Origin: Marixanthomonas sp002364245
Lineage (GTDB): Bacteria; Bacteroidota; Bacteroidia; Flavobacteriales; Flavobacteriaceae
DNA: 64,000 nt
Assembly (NCBI GenBank): GCA_963973455.1
Contig: CAXAZF010000004.1
Span: forward strand, 186,001 to 250,000
Direction: 5' to 3'
Part shown: positions 25,626 through 33,741 of the stretch, one piece after another
Layout: the number at the start of each line of letters is the position of its first letter
Position numbering within the stretch: the first letter of the stretch is position 1
Notes under the pieces: model-generated
Databases searched by the model: none
What the model saw: the letters and a program-made list of their open reading frames with translations, nothing else
Told to the model about the DNA's origin: nothing
Position numbers and translations under genes: made by a program

Positions 25626-26963
25626 ATGAAATACACTGGGGGTGATATTAGAAGACTAGGAGAGAGAATTGTCGAACACAATGGGTCTATTAATGATAAG
25701 GATCTGGAACTACTGCAAGAGTATCGTATATCTTTCACACAACCTTTGACTGAAACTTTTAATGCATTAACTCAAATAAAAAACAGAGTAGACAGGCGAG
25801 GAATAATTGCATTTAGGCTTAAACGCATAAAAACTATTATTAATAAAGTACTAAGGAAACCTGACATGAACCTTAATAGAATGGGAGATATTGCGGGTAT
25901 TAGAATAATTGTAAGAACTGAAACTCAATTATATAAAATAGTAGATGCTATTATTTCCAATTTTGAAATAAGTGGAAAGATTAGGGACTACTATAAAAAT
26001 CCTAAAACCATAGGCTACAAAGGAGTACACATTTATATAAAAGATCCTAATGCAAATAAGAGAATAGAAATTCAGATCCGCACAATTGAGTCTCACAATT
26101 GGGCTACTTTAGTTGAAATAACTGATTTACTATATAACACTCGGCTTAAAGAACTCGGGTATAAAAATCACTTTGAGCTTGGTAAATTTCACGCATTAAT
26201 ATCACGTAAAATAAGTCTAACGACCGAACAGGCTGAACATATTTATAAAGTTCTTAATAAGTATAATTACATAACCAAACTTTCTAAAGTTTTTAGAAAT
26301 AATAACAATGAAGTAAAAAAGCAATGGATTAATGTAAGGCCTAGAAGCCGGTATTTTTTAATAGAATCTTCATCAGAATCCATTCCGAAATTAGAAGGGT
26401 TTTCAGATTATAATAAAGCAGAAGAAGAATATTTTAAACGATACAAAGAGAACCAAGAAGCATTAATTGTACTTACTGCCATTCATAAACCCTCTTTCGA
26501 TCAAATTAGTATTGCATATGCAAACTACATTTTATCCTATCATACATTTATGGATGACATTGAGGCAATTATAAAAGAATTAGCTGTTGAATCTTTAGAA
26601 ATTAACAAAAAGCATCGATTTCGAAAAATTTTTAGGACTTATGAAGAGTTACAAGCAAATTCAATATTTCAAATTTTCACAAGTGCTGAAGAGATATTTG
26701 TAAATCAATCAGATAATGATAAACTAGTTCTTTCAAGTAATAAACGGTTATCAACCAAAAAACAAAAAGAGTTAAGAAAGCAAATAAAGAGTGAAATAAC
26801 AAAAAAAGGTATAGCACATAGAGAGTTTATGAATGAAATAAAGGAAGCTCAAGGTGAGAAATCTATTTGGAATATTAGAAATAGAAAGTTTTTGAAAAAA
26901 CATTCTAAACGTGTCAAAAAAAGATTGAAAGCTTTAACGGTAGAATTCACAACTAATAAATAA
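25626..26963 (+). CDS. RelA/SpoT synthetase-domain protein with a novel C-terminal extension
   Basis: 445 residues. The first ~180 form a RelA/SpoT-type nucleotide pyrophosphokinase domain: R64/K66/K69 (FRLKRIK), metal-binding Asp88 (GDIAGIR), G-loop Lys127-Gly130-Tyr131 (NPKTIGYKGVH) and Glu148 in EIQIRT, followed by H157-x-W159-A. All expected synthetase residues are present. There is no HD hydrolase domain and no TGS/ACT domains. The remaining ~265 residues are helical and Lys-rich and match nothing I know. Its place 3 bp after a nuclease gene and 5 bp before a DUF262 gene inside a restriction operon suggests a defence role (compare toxSAS/CapRel enzymes, which make alarmones or pyrophosphorylate tRNA). 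Product is unproven. Confidence 0.85.
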   Translation: MKYTGGDIRRLGERIVEHNGSINDKDLELLQEYRISFTQPLTETFNALTQIKNRVDRRGIIAFRLKRIKTIINKVLRKPDMNLNRMGDIAGIRIIVRTETQLYKIVDAIISNFEISGKIRDYYKNPKTIGYKGVHIYIKDPNANKRIEIQIRTIESHNWATLVEITDLLYNTRLKELGYKNHFELGKFHALISRKISLTTEQAEHIYKVLNKYNYITKLSKVFRNNNNEVKKQWINVRPRSRYFLIESSSESIPKLEGFSDYNKAEEEYFKRYKENQEALIVLTAIHKPSFDQISIAYANYILSYHTFMDDIEAIIKELAVESLEINKKHRFRKIFRTYEELQANSIFQIFTSAEEIFVNQSDNDKLVLSSNKRLSTKKQKELRKQIKSEITKKGIAHREFMNEIKEAQGEKSIWNIRNRKFLKKHSKRVKKRLKALTVEFTTNK

Positions 26964-26968
26964 ATTGC

Positions 26969-28765
26969 ATGCAAACACAAAAGTACTCCGTCAATCAACA
27001 TCCTATTGAAACCCTATTATCTTGGGTAAAATCCGGTGAAATTGCCATTCCCGAAATACAACGTCCCTTTGTGTGGAAACGTAGTAAGGTACGCGACCTT
27101 ATGGATTCGCTATATAAAGGCTATCCTATTGGGTATATCATTTCTTGGCGTAACCACGATGTAAAATTAAAAGATGGCTCTAAGAGTGAGGGGAAGAAAA
27201 TCCTTATTGATGGACAGCAACGCATCACTGCCTTAAGGGCAGCTATTCTAGATGAATATATTGTTGACAAAAATTACAGACGGCGTAAGATAAAGATTGC
27301 CTTTAACCCACAATTGGAAAAGTTTGAAGTGCAAAGTGCCGCAATCCGTAAAGATAAAGCTTGGATTCGTTCCATCAACATGGTTTTTGACGGATCGGTG
27401 GATCAGTTTGATTTATTGAGCAATTATTTAGAGCAGAACCCAAACTGCAATAGAGAAAAAGTAAAACAATCCATTACCAGTTTGGTAAAAATGCCCTTAC
27501 GGCAGATAGGGTTGATAGACTTGGCACCCGATTTGGATATTGAGGTGGTAACCGAAATATTTATCCGTATAAACTCCCAAGGTGTAGTATTGAGCCAAGC
27601 CGATTTTGCGATGTCTAAAATAGCTTCTAACGAGTTGTTTGAAGGACAGAACCTACGAAAAGCCATTGACTACTTTTGTCATTTGGCCGTAGCCCCTGAA
27701 TATTTTGATAGGATTAAAGATAATGATTTGGAGTTTGCAAAAACCGATTATTTCCAAGCCATGACATGGTTGCGCAATGAAAATGATGATCTTTATGATC
27801 CTTCCTATACAGATATGTTACGAGTATCTTTTGGTACTGAGTTTAAACGTGCGAAGTTAGAAGACTTGGTAAGTTTGTTATCGGGTAGAAATTTTGAAAC
27901 GAGAAGCTATGAACAAAGGATCGCAGAAGAATCGTTTAGTAAGTTAAAGAGCGGAATACTCAAGTTTATGAACGAAACGAGTTTTAAGCGTTTTGTCATG
28001 ATTATTAAAAGTGCCGGTTTTAAAAAACCATGGATGATCCGTTCTCAGAATGCTTTAAACTTTGCCTATTTGCTCTACCTTTCATTGAGGTCAAAAAATT
28101 ACAACCCTGCGTTGATTGAATCGTATGTTCAACGGTGGTTTGTTATGAGTGTATTGACAGGAAGGTCATCAGGTTCCTTTGAGTCCCAGTTCGATTTTGA
28201 TATCAAACAAATAGAAAAACGTGATTTTGGAGAATATTTACAAAAGGTGGAAAGTGCCGAATTGGGTGAGGGCTTTTGGGAGTTTACGCTCCCCCAGCAA
28301 ATGGATACTTCGGTAACCTCCAGCCCAATCTGGTGTGTTTATTTAGCTGCACAAGTAAAATTTGGAGATAAAGGATTTTTATCCAAATCAGTTAAAGTTG
28401 AAAATATGATTGATCACCGAGGTGACATACACCATATTTTTCCGAAGGACTATTTAAAAAAGAATGGACTTACCCGCGGTATGTACAATCAAATCGCGAA
28501 TTATACCTACATGCAGTCTGAAATTAATATCAAGGTAGGTAATAAATCACCACGGGAATATTTTTCAATACTGGAACAACAAGTAAAAGAGGGTGAGCTG
28601 ATTTTTGGAGGTATAAATACAACAGAGGAATTGGACGCTAATTTAAATGAAAACTGTATTCCTTTGTTTATTAAAAATAGTAGCATTGAAGATTATACAA
28701 AGTTCTTGACAGAACGACGCGCATTAATGACGGAGAAGATAAAAAAATATTACAAATCCTTATAG
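26969..28765 (+). CDS. DUF262 and HNH (DUF1524-like) protein, GmrSD-like
   Basis: 598 residues combining the two parts of GmrSD-type modification-dependent restriction enzymes. The N-terminal DUF262 domain shows IPEIQRPFVWKRSKVRDLMDSL and the nucleotide-site motif IDGQQR (80-85). The C-terminus has a DUF1524/HNH-like signature DHRGDIHHIFPKDYL (~482-496), followed by an Asn-rich stretch (NQIANYTYMQSEINIKVGNKSP). Family knowledge suggests NTP-dependent cutting of modified DNA, or another DUF262-type effector activity. It follows the RelA/SpoT-like gene by 5 bp. Composition is closer to hsdM than to the two genes before it. Confidence 0.85.
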   Translation: MQTQKYSVNQHPIETLLSWVKSGEIAIPEIQRPFVWKRSKVRDLMDSLYKGYPIGYIISWRNHDVKLKDGSKSEGKKILIDGQQRITALRAAILDEYIVDKNYRRRKIKIAFNPQLEKFEVQSAAIRKDKAWIRSINMVFDGSVDQFDLLSNYLEQNPNCNREKVKQSITSLVKMPLRQIGLIDLAPDLDIEVVTEIFIRINSQGVVLSQADFAMSKIASNELFEGQNLRKAIDYFCHLAVAPEYFDRIKDNDLEFAKTDYFQAMTWLRNENDDLYDPSYTDMLRVSFGTEFKRAKLEDLVSLLSGRNFETRSYEQRIAEESFSKLKSGILKFMNETSFKRFVMIIKSAGFKKPWMIRSQNALNFAYLLYLSLRSKNYNPALIESYVQRWFVMSVLTGRSSGSFESQFDFDIKQIEKRDFGEYLQKVESAELGEGFWEFTLPQQMDTSVTSSPIWCVYLAAQVKFGDKGFLSKSVKVENMIDHRGDIHHIFPKDYLKKNGLTRGMYNQIANYTYMQSEINIKVGNKSPREYFSILEQQVKEGELIFGGINTTEELDANLNENCIPLFIKNSSIEDYTKFLTERRALMTEKIKKYYKSL

Positions 28766-28774
28766 TATAATAAT

Positions 28775-29443
28775 TTGTTCAATTTAAAATGCATAAATAA
28801 TGCCACCTTAACTTTATTAAAGAGTGAAGTACATCCTATTATAAACATCACAAAATCCAAGCGGTTTATTCTCAGGCAAAAGCCTCCATCCGAATCAGGA
28901 TGTTATGTGTTTTGGTGGATTAACGATACTGATAAATTAACTGAAGCATTAAAGCAAGCAGATTATTATTTAAAGGTATCTCATAAAAAATATAAGTGCG
29001 ACGAAGATCATTTTACGAAAATTAATTTTACGAATGATTGGATAAATGCCGCAACACAAAATATTTGTATTAATGGAAAATATCAAAAAGCTATTTGTTT
29101 GTATGCTGGAAAGTCCACAAATATTAAAAAAAGAGTGACTGGACATTTGCGGTTAACGGTTGATAATTTATGGATAGACCTTAAAATCAAAAATCAATAT
29201 ACAACGGAAAGACTTAGAAAACCAAAGTTTGGATTTGGAAAAAAACCGAATACGGTTTCGCAATTGAGGATTGGATTAGAACGCGTTTTTCAAGAAAATT
29301 GTGTTGCTAAAATTATTAATAATGTAGGAATTAGTTGGTTGTCTTTTGATGAGAAAGACAATACAATTGTAAATCGGTTTTATATAGAAGATAAGTTAAT
29401 ATCTGATTTGGTTCCCATTTTTAATATAGATGCAGAAAGGTAG
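28775..29443 (+). CDS. GIY-YIG-like nuclease domain protein
   Basis: 222 residues. A GIY-like strand GCYVFWW (42-48) and a YIG-like LYAGKSTNIKKRVTGHL (109-125) occur in order. The latter carries the expected Gly112, Arg120 and His124, and a late Glu in YIEDKLI could be the metal ligand. About 55 residues are inserted between the two motifs, longer than usual. The start is TTG at 28775, 9 bp after the previous stop; no in-frame ATG is near. AT-rich like the PD-(D/E)XK and RelA/SpoT genes. Last gene of the operon. Family call is by motif only. Confidence 0.65.
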   Translation: MFNLKCINNATLTLLKSEVHPIINITKSKRFILRQKPPSESGCYVFWWINDTDKLTEALKQADYYLKVSHKKYKCDEDHFTKINFTNDWINAATQNICINGKYQKAICLYAGKSTNIKKRVTGHLRLTVDNLWIDLKIKNQYTTERLRKPKFGFGKKPNTVSQLRIGLERVFQENCVAKIINNVGISWLSFDEKDNTIVNRFYIEDKLISDLVPIFNIDAER

Positions 29444-29680
29444 AATTATTTCAATAGTATCTTCAGAGGGATTTCTTTATCAATCATTTGCCCGACTCGA
29501 AAACTTATCATTCGGCCAATCCTTTTTTATTAAGCAAATCTTCACTAATTGTTTACCTCATTAGTGGCTAGTACCACCATTTAATTCAATAATGACGTTT
29601 TGTGTACTTTTACATTACTAATAGGCTAGAAGAAAAAATTACCTACATTCAAATTTCTTATAAAGTATTATAGAATACCC

Positions 29681-30340
29681 ATGAAAAAAGATACTAAGAA
29701 GCCGTGGCCTACCAAAGAAGCTATGATGCAGGTATATGAAAATAACCTGTGGGGCGGAGATAAAACGGAGTTTTATTCGGGCTTGGGTTCTCATGATACG
29801 GAAGTGGTGTATACCTATATAAACGTAGTTTCAACTTTTTTAAAGGAGTTAAAAACACCACCCGTGGTGTGTGATTTAGGTTGTGGTGATTTTAATGTAG
29901 GGAAGGAACTGGTACCATTCGCCAAGCACTATCATGCTATCGACATTGTCCCAGACCTAATAGCACATCACAAAAGGACGTTTACAGCAGACAATCTAAG
30001 CTTTTATACCCTAGACATTGCCAAAGATGATTTGCCTACTGGGGATTGTGCAATTGTAAGACAAGTGCTACAACATCTATCGAATTCAGAAATTAAAGCT
30101 ATCGTCGAAAAATTATATCGTTTTACCTATGTGATCCTCACCGAACATCTACCTGAAGGGGCGTTTGAACCTAATGCCGATATTATTTCTGGCCAGGGCA
30201 TTCGGCTAAAAAAACAAAGTGGTGTCGATCTTTTAACAGCTCCTTTTCATTTTAAAGTAAAAGAAGCAAAACAGTTGTTATCGATTCCATCACCTGGCTT
30301 TAAAGGAAATTTAGTAACTACTTTGTATAGGGTGTTTTGA
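29681..30340 (+). CDS. Class I SAM-dependent methyltransferase
   Basis: 219 residues with a Rossmann methyltransferase core: motif I VVCDLGCGDFNVG (~66-78), an acidic second strand YHAIDIVPD, and a motif IV-like IVRQVLQHLSN. The acceptor is unknown; small-molecule or protein methylation is more likely than DNA, as no (N/D)PPY is present. It is separated from the defence operon by 237 bp of non-coding DNA but still lies inside the repeats A and B. Confidence 0.85.
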   Translation: MKKDTKKPWPTKEAMMQVYENNLWGGDKTEFYSGLGSHDTEVVYTYINVVSTFLKELKTPPVVCDLGCGDFNVGKELVPFAKHYHAIDIVPDLIAHHKRTFTADNLSFYTLDIAKDDLPTGDCAIVRQVLQHLSNSEIKAIVEKLYRFTYVILTEHLPEGAFEPNADIISGQGIRLKKQSGVDLLTAPFHFKVKEAKQLLSIPSPGFKGNLVTTLYRVF

Positions 30341-30391
30341 TTGTTTTTATGTCTTTAAAACTTTATATAATTATATTATAAGTCATTAGTG

Positions 30392-30629
30392 TCCTAAATA
30401 TTTAAATGTTCATTTTTTCCATTGATGAAAAACCCTTCGACAAGCTCAGGATAAACCAAGCCAAAAAAATCTAGGCTTATGAAACTTTATCTAAATTTAT
30501 CATTCGGTGCCTAAATTTTAGGAACTCGCTTTAACATCCTTCTTTGGGTGAAATATTTGTCTTGCTCAAACAGCCTAAAATTCTAACGGCACTCTCATTT
30601 CAAATTTTACGATAAATTTTCGATAGGCC
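30392..30629 (+). repeat. Direct repeat B (~240 bp), right flank of the defence island
   Basis: Second copy of the element at 17401-17640, in the same orientation. The 72-bp core (30408-30479) is identical by eye and the remainder is partly conserved in blocks. It begins TCCTAAA and ends ATAGGCC, as copy A ends GTAGGCC. Confidence 0.85.
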
Positions 30630-30970
30630 GAAGCGGGCTTCTTAAAAAAAGAACCCTAAAGGTTGAAAAAATCCTCATATCCTATTTAAATTGATACTTT
30701 TAAGTTTATTTTAAAATCGATTAGGGTGCAATTAGTGACAAACCCCTAATCTGTTATAATGCGACGGGTTTGGTCGCCTGTATAGCGAATTGTAAGGACT
30801 CTAAATATATTTAAACTATAATCATTCACTTTCTAAATAATAGAACACACTCACCATACGATTACAGAGATTTAATGGCTCTCATTTGTAGTGTTATTTC
30901 ATTATTATTAAGTTTGCAGCTTAAAATTTCAATTTTGTTATTTAATTTTCAAGAAAGAGCTAGTTTTTAT
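30630..30970. other. Leader of the symporter gene, non-coding
   Basis: AT-rich, with two small inverted repeats: TTAGGG ... CCCTAA (30721-30749) and GCGAC ... GTCGC (30761-30777). No consensus promoter was recognised. A frame extending the symporter upstream to 30875 lacks a ribosome-binding site, and its extra residues do not look like coding sequence. Confidence 0.45.
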
Positions 30971-33067
30971 ATGAAATATTTAAAGTTTTTGGGTGTTTGT
31001 AATGTATTGTTATGGTTTGTGTGTTCGGTACAGGCGCAAGACAATACCACTTCTTCCATGGAAGTACAGGTAGACCTTGAGAACCCTTCTAAAGAAATTA
31101 ATGACGGAATAGCTACAATTGAGGTTCAAGGCGGGATAACGCCGTATACATATAAATGGAGTAACCAAGCGACGTCACTAGAAGCAACAAAATCTAGGAA
31201 CCTTATTGAAGGGATGGAGCATTCCGTGGTAGTTACCGATGCTACTGGAACATCGGTTACAAAAAAGTTTACCGTTCCCACAGCATCCATAACAGAAACA
31301 TTTAATAGTAAAGTACAACCGGCGGTTGATTTTCTAGGCAGTATTCTGTTTTGGGACCCCTTTGCGGCTTTGGGATTATATGATCCAGTAGTCTATACCA
31401 ATTTTAAACAAATACCCATCCCTAACTGGGATGCCACAACTAATAAAACCTATTACTTAAAATCTTGGTTACAGCCTGAAGGAGCCGTTGTAAAGGAAGG
31501 CGATAAGATAGCTATTATAGAAACAGACGAAAAGGTAACTGCCCCCGTCTATGCTTCTGTAAACGGTAAGCTTCAATATTTGGTGTTGGAAGGCGATCAA
31601 ATATTCAACCCCAATAATACCACCGATGTCATTGAACAAGGCGCTCATATGCTAGCGATGGTCGAGTATGAGGAGCCGCAACCCTTGCAATATCCCAATG
31701 GGGACATTAAAACCAATACCATTCCGTTTATTGTAATCTGGCTTATTTTGGGGAGTATCTTTTTTACCTTTCGATTGGGCTTTATCAATATTCGAGGGTT
31801 TAAACATTCAATCGATTTAGCTAAAGGGAAATATGACGATCCTGATGCTCCAGGAACCATCACTCACTTTCAAGCGATGGCCACAGCGGTTTCTGCCACG
31901 GTAGGTCTAGGGAATATTGCTGGTGTAGCGGTTGCCATTTCTTTGGGAGGTGCAGGAGCTACGTTTTGGATGTTTATGGCAGGGTTCTTTGCCATGTCCT
32001 TAAAGTTTGCAGAATGTACCCTGGGAGTAAAATACCGTATTATTGAAAACGGCCGAATCTTTGGAGGCCCTATGAATTATCTGCGTTACGGTCTAGAAAA
32101 ACGAAACCTAAAAGGGCTAGGGAAATTTTTAGCAGCATTATTTGCCTTACTAGGGGTAATCGCTTCTTTTGGGGGCGGAAATATGCTACAGTCTAATCAA
32201 GCCTTTAAAATAGTATCAGAACAACTTCCTTTCTTGGAAGGCTACGGTTTTTGGTTTGGAGTAGGTTTCGCCGTGTTGGTAGGAATCGTAATTATAGGTG
32301 GAATTAACAGTATTGCCCGAGTAACAGGGCGTGTCGTGCCTTTTATGGCAATCGTTTATATTCTAGGGTGTTTGGTCGTAATAGGAACCCATATTGAAAA
32401 TATTGGGGGTGCTTTTTCCGCTATCTTTAACGGAGCTTTCTCAGCCGATGCCTTAAAAGGAGGTTTTATAGGAGTACTCATTATTGGGTTACAACGAGCC
32501 GCCTTCTCTAGTGAAGCAGGGGTAGGGTCGGCTGCCATTGCACACAGTGCCTCAAAGACTAATAACCCCATAGCCGACGGATTCACCTCTTTAGTAGAAC
32601 CCTTTATCGATACAATGGTGGTATGTACCATGACGGCTTTGGTGTTAATTTTTACAGGAATGCACGAGGTAGATGGACTTGGGGGAGTAGAATTAACTTC
32701 TGATGCCTTCGGAAGTGTCATCTCTTGGTTTCCTGCCGTACTTGCTTTTGCCGTCTTTTTATTTGCTTTTTCTACGATGGTATCTTGGTCATATTACGGT
32801 ATGCGTTCTTGGACCTATTTATTTGGACGTAGCAAGCAATCGGAATTTATCTATAAAGTGATGTTTTTACTGTTTGTAGTATTAGGTGCCTCTGCAAGTT
32901 TAGGAGCGGTATTAAGCTTTTCAGATATGATGATTTTGGCTATGTCGTTTCCTAATATCATAGGCCTCTATATTATGTCACCTGAAATACGGGCGGATAT
33001 GGCTGCCTATTTGAAAAAGCTTAAAGCTGGAAAAATATATGTTAATGAGAAATTTAAAAAGGCATAA
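30971..33067 (+). CDS. Sodium:alanine/amino-acid symporter (AGCS) with SprB-like and lipoyl-like N-terminal domains
   Basis: 698 residues from the ATG at 30971, chosen because it is preceded by an AAGAAAGAG-type site and opens directly into a signal peptide (MKYLKFLGVCNVLLW ... VQAQ). Residues ~42-100 resemble an SprB/PKD repeat (GGITPYTYKWSNQ ... VVVTDATGTS). Residues ~160-215 resemble a biotinyl/lipoyl-like hairpin fold (GAVVKEGDKIAIIETDEKV). From ~250 on it is a canonical AGCS symporter (VSATVGLGNIAGVAVAISLGG, AAFSSEAGVGSAAIAHS). Standard AGCS carriers are ~450-550 residues without exported domains. It is monocistronic, with a terminator 20 bp downstream. Confidence 0.88.
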   Translation: MKYLKFLGVCNVLLWFVCSVQAQDNTTSSMEVQVDLENPSKEINDGIATIEVQGGITPYTYKWSNQATSLEATKSRNLIEGMEHSVVVTDATGTSVTKKFTVPTASITETFNSKVQPAVDFLGSILFWDPFAALGLYDPVVYTNFKQIPIPNWDATTNKTYYLKSWLQPEGAVVKEGDKIAIIETDEKVTAPVYASVNGKLQYLVLEGDQIFNPNNTTDVIEQGAHMLAMVEYEEPQPLQYPNGDIKTNTIPFIVIWLILGSIFFTFRLGFINIRGFKHSIDLAKGKYDDPDAPGTITHFQAMATAVSATVGLGNIAGVAVAISLGGAGATFWMFMAGFFAMSLKFAECTLGVKYRIIENGRIFGGPMNYLRYGLEKRNLKGLGKFLAALFALLGVIASFGGGNMLQSNQAFKIVSEQLPFLEGYGFWFGVGFAVLVGIVIIGGINSIARVTGRVVPFMAIVYILGCLVVIGTHIENIGGAFSAIFNGAFSADALKGGFIGVLIIGLQRAAFSSEAGVGSAAIAHSASKTNNPIADGFTSLVEPFIDTMVVCTMTALVLIFTGMHEVDGLGGVELTSDAFGSVISWFPAVLAFAVFLFAFSTMVSWSYYGMRSWTYLFGRSKQSEFIYKVMFLLFVVLGASASLGAVLSFSDMMILAMSFPNIIGLYIMSPEIRADMAAYLKKLKAGKIYVNEKFKKA

Positions 33068-33086
33068 TCAATTCTAAAATAAAAGT

Positions 33087-33120
33087 AAAACCATCCGTTA
33101 AGACGGATGGTTTTTTATTT
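33087..33120 (+). terminator. Terminator of the symporter gene
   Basis: Stem AAAACCATCCGT / ACGGATGGTTTT with a TAAG loop (33087-33114), followed by TTATTT. Confidence 0.88.
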
Positions 33121-33660
33121 GGAGTCAAGAGGATTCAAAAAAGTGATCTCCAATAGTTTCCATCTTGCAAATGGAAAGCCCCGGACTACGTCCAGTTTTT
33201 ATTGTTTTATTCCATCCCTTCGAGCAAGCTTGGATTGCATAATACTTATAAAAAAACTTGCGCAACTTACGGAGTCAACAATATGGATTGTTGCAACTTC
33301 CGAAAATTTAAACTCAGGTTACGGAAATCAAAATTATAAATGAAACTCCCTATTTTTTTACTTAGATCTTTTTGCCCCTGTTTTTATTTTAAAGATAAAG
33401 AATAGAAGCTTCTTAAGCTTTAGATTCAAGTCGATTCTTGTCGAGGTTAGAATATTAATAATTCAATGTATTTACAGCATTAACTATGTAATGTAATTAT
33501 ATAGAATAAAATAGTTGCAGAACATTTTAGTTAAAAACGGTACGATAAGCACCACCCGGGAAAATAATTCCCAATTCTATTTTTATGGACATTCATTTAT
33601 AAGGTTATGAGGCCCCGTAAACAGTGTTAAAATTGCATTTATCACTTCATGTAAACCCCT
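33121..33660. other. Long non-coding region upstream of the transhydrogenase
   Basis: 540 bp without a supported gene. A 78-codon open stretch starting inside the terminator is rejected. A small palindrome GGGAAAATAATTCCC (33558-33572) lies ~90 bp upstream of the sigma-54 box, a position where enhancer sites of NtrC-type activators are found; its role is only a guess. Confidence 0.45.
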
Positions 33661-33675
33661 TGGCACAGCGATTGA
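33661..33675 (+). promoter_or_regulatory. Sigma-54 type promoter before pntAA
   Basis: TGGCAC (33661-33666), 5 bp, then TTGA (33672-33675); the consensus is TGGCAC-N5-TTGC. One mismatch falls in the -12 GC. It is ~67 bp before the pntAA start, and an NtrC-family activator is encoded four genes downstream. Confidence 0.55.
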
Positions 33676-33741
33676 AAATAGATTGGCATCAACAAATAAC
33701 TTAGTGTGGTGCCGTCACATTTTAAATTTTGAAATCATTGT

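Noticed and set aside
17401..30629. Integrative element with tRNA attachment site
   Set aside because: No integrase and no tRNA gene were found at either boundary; only the repeats support mobility.
33107..33343. 78-codon open frame after the symporter
   Set aside because: It begins inside the terminator stem and has no ribosome-binding site; coding character is poor.
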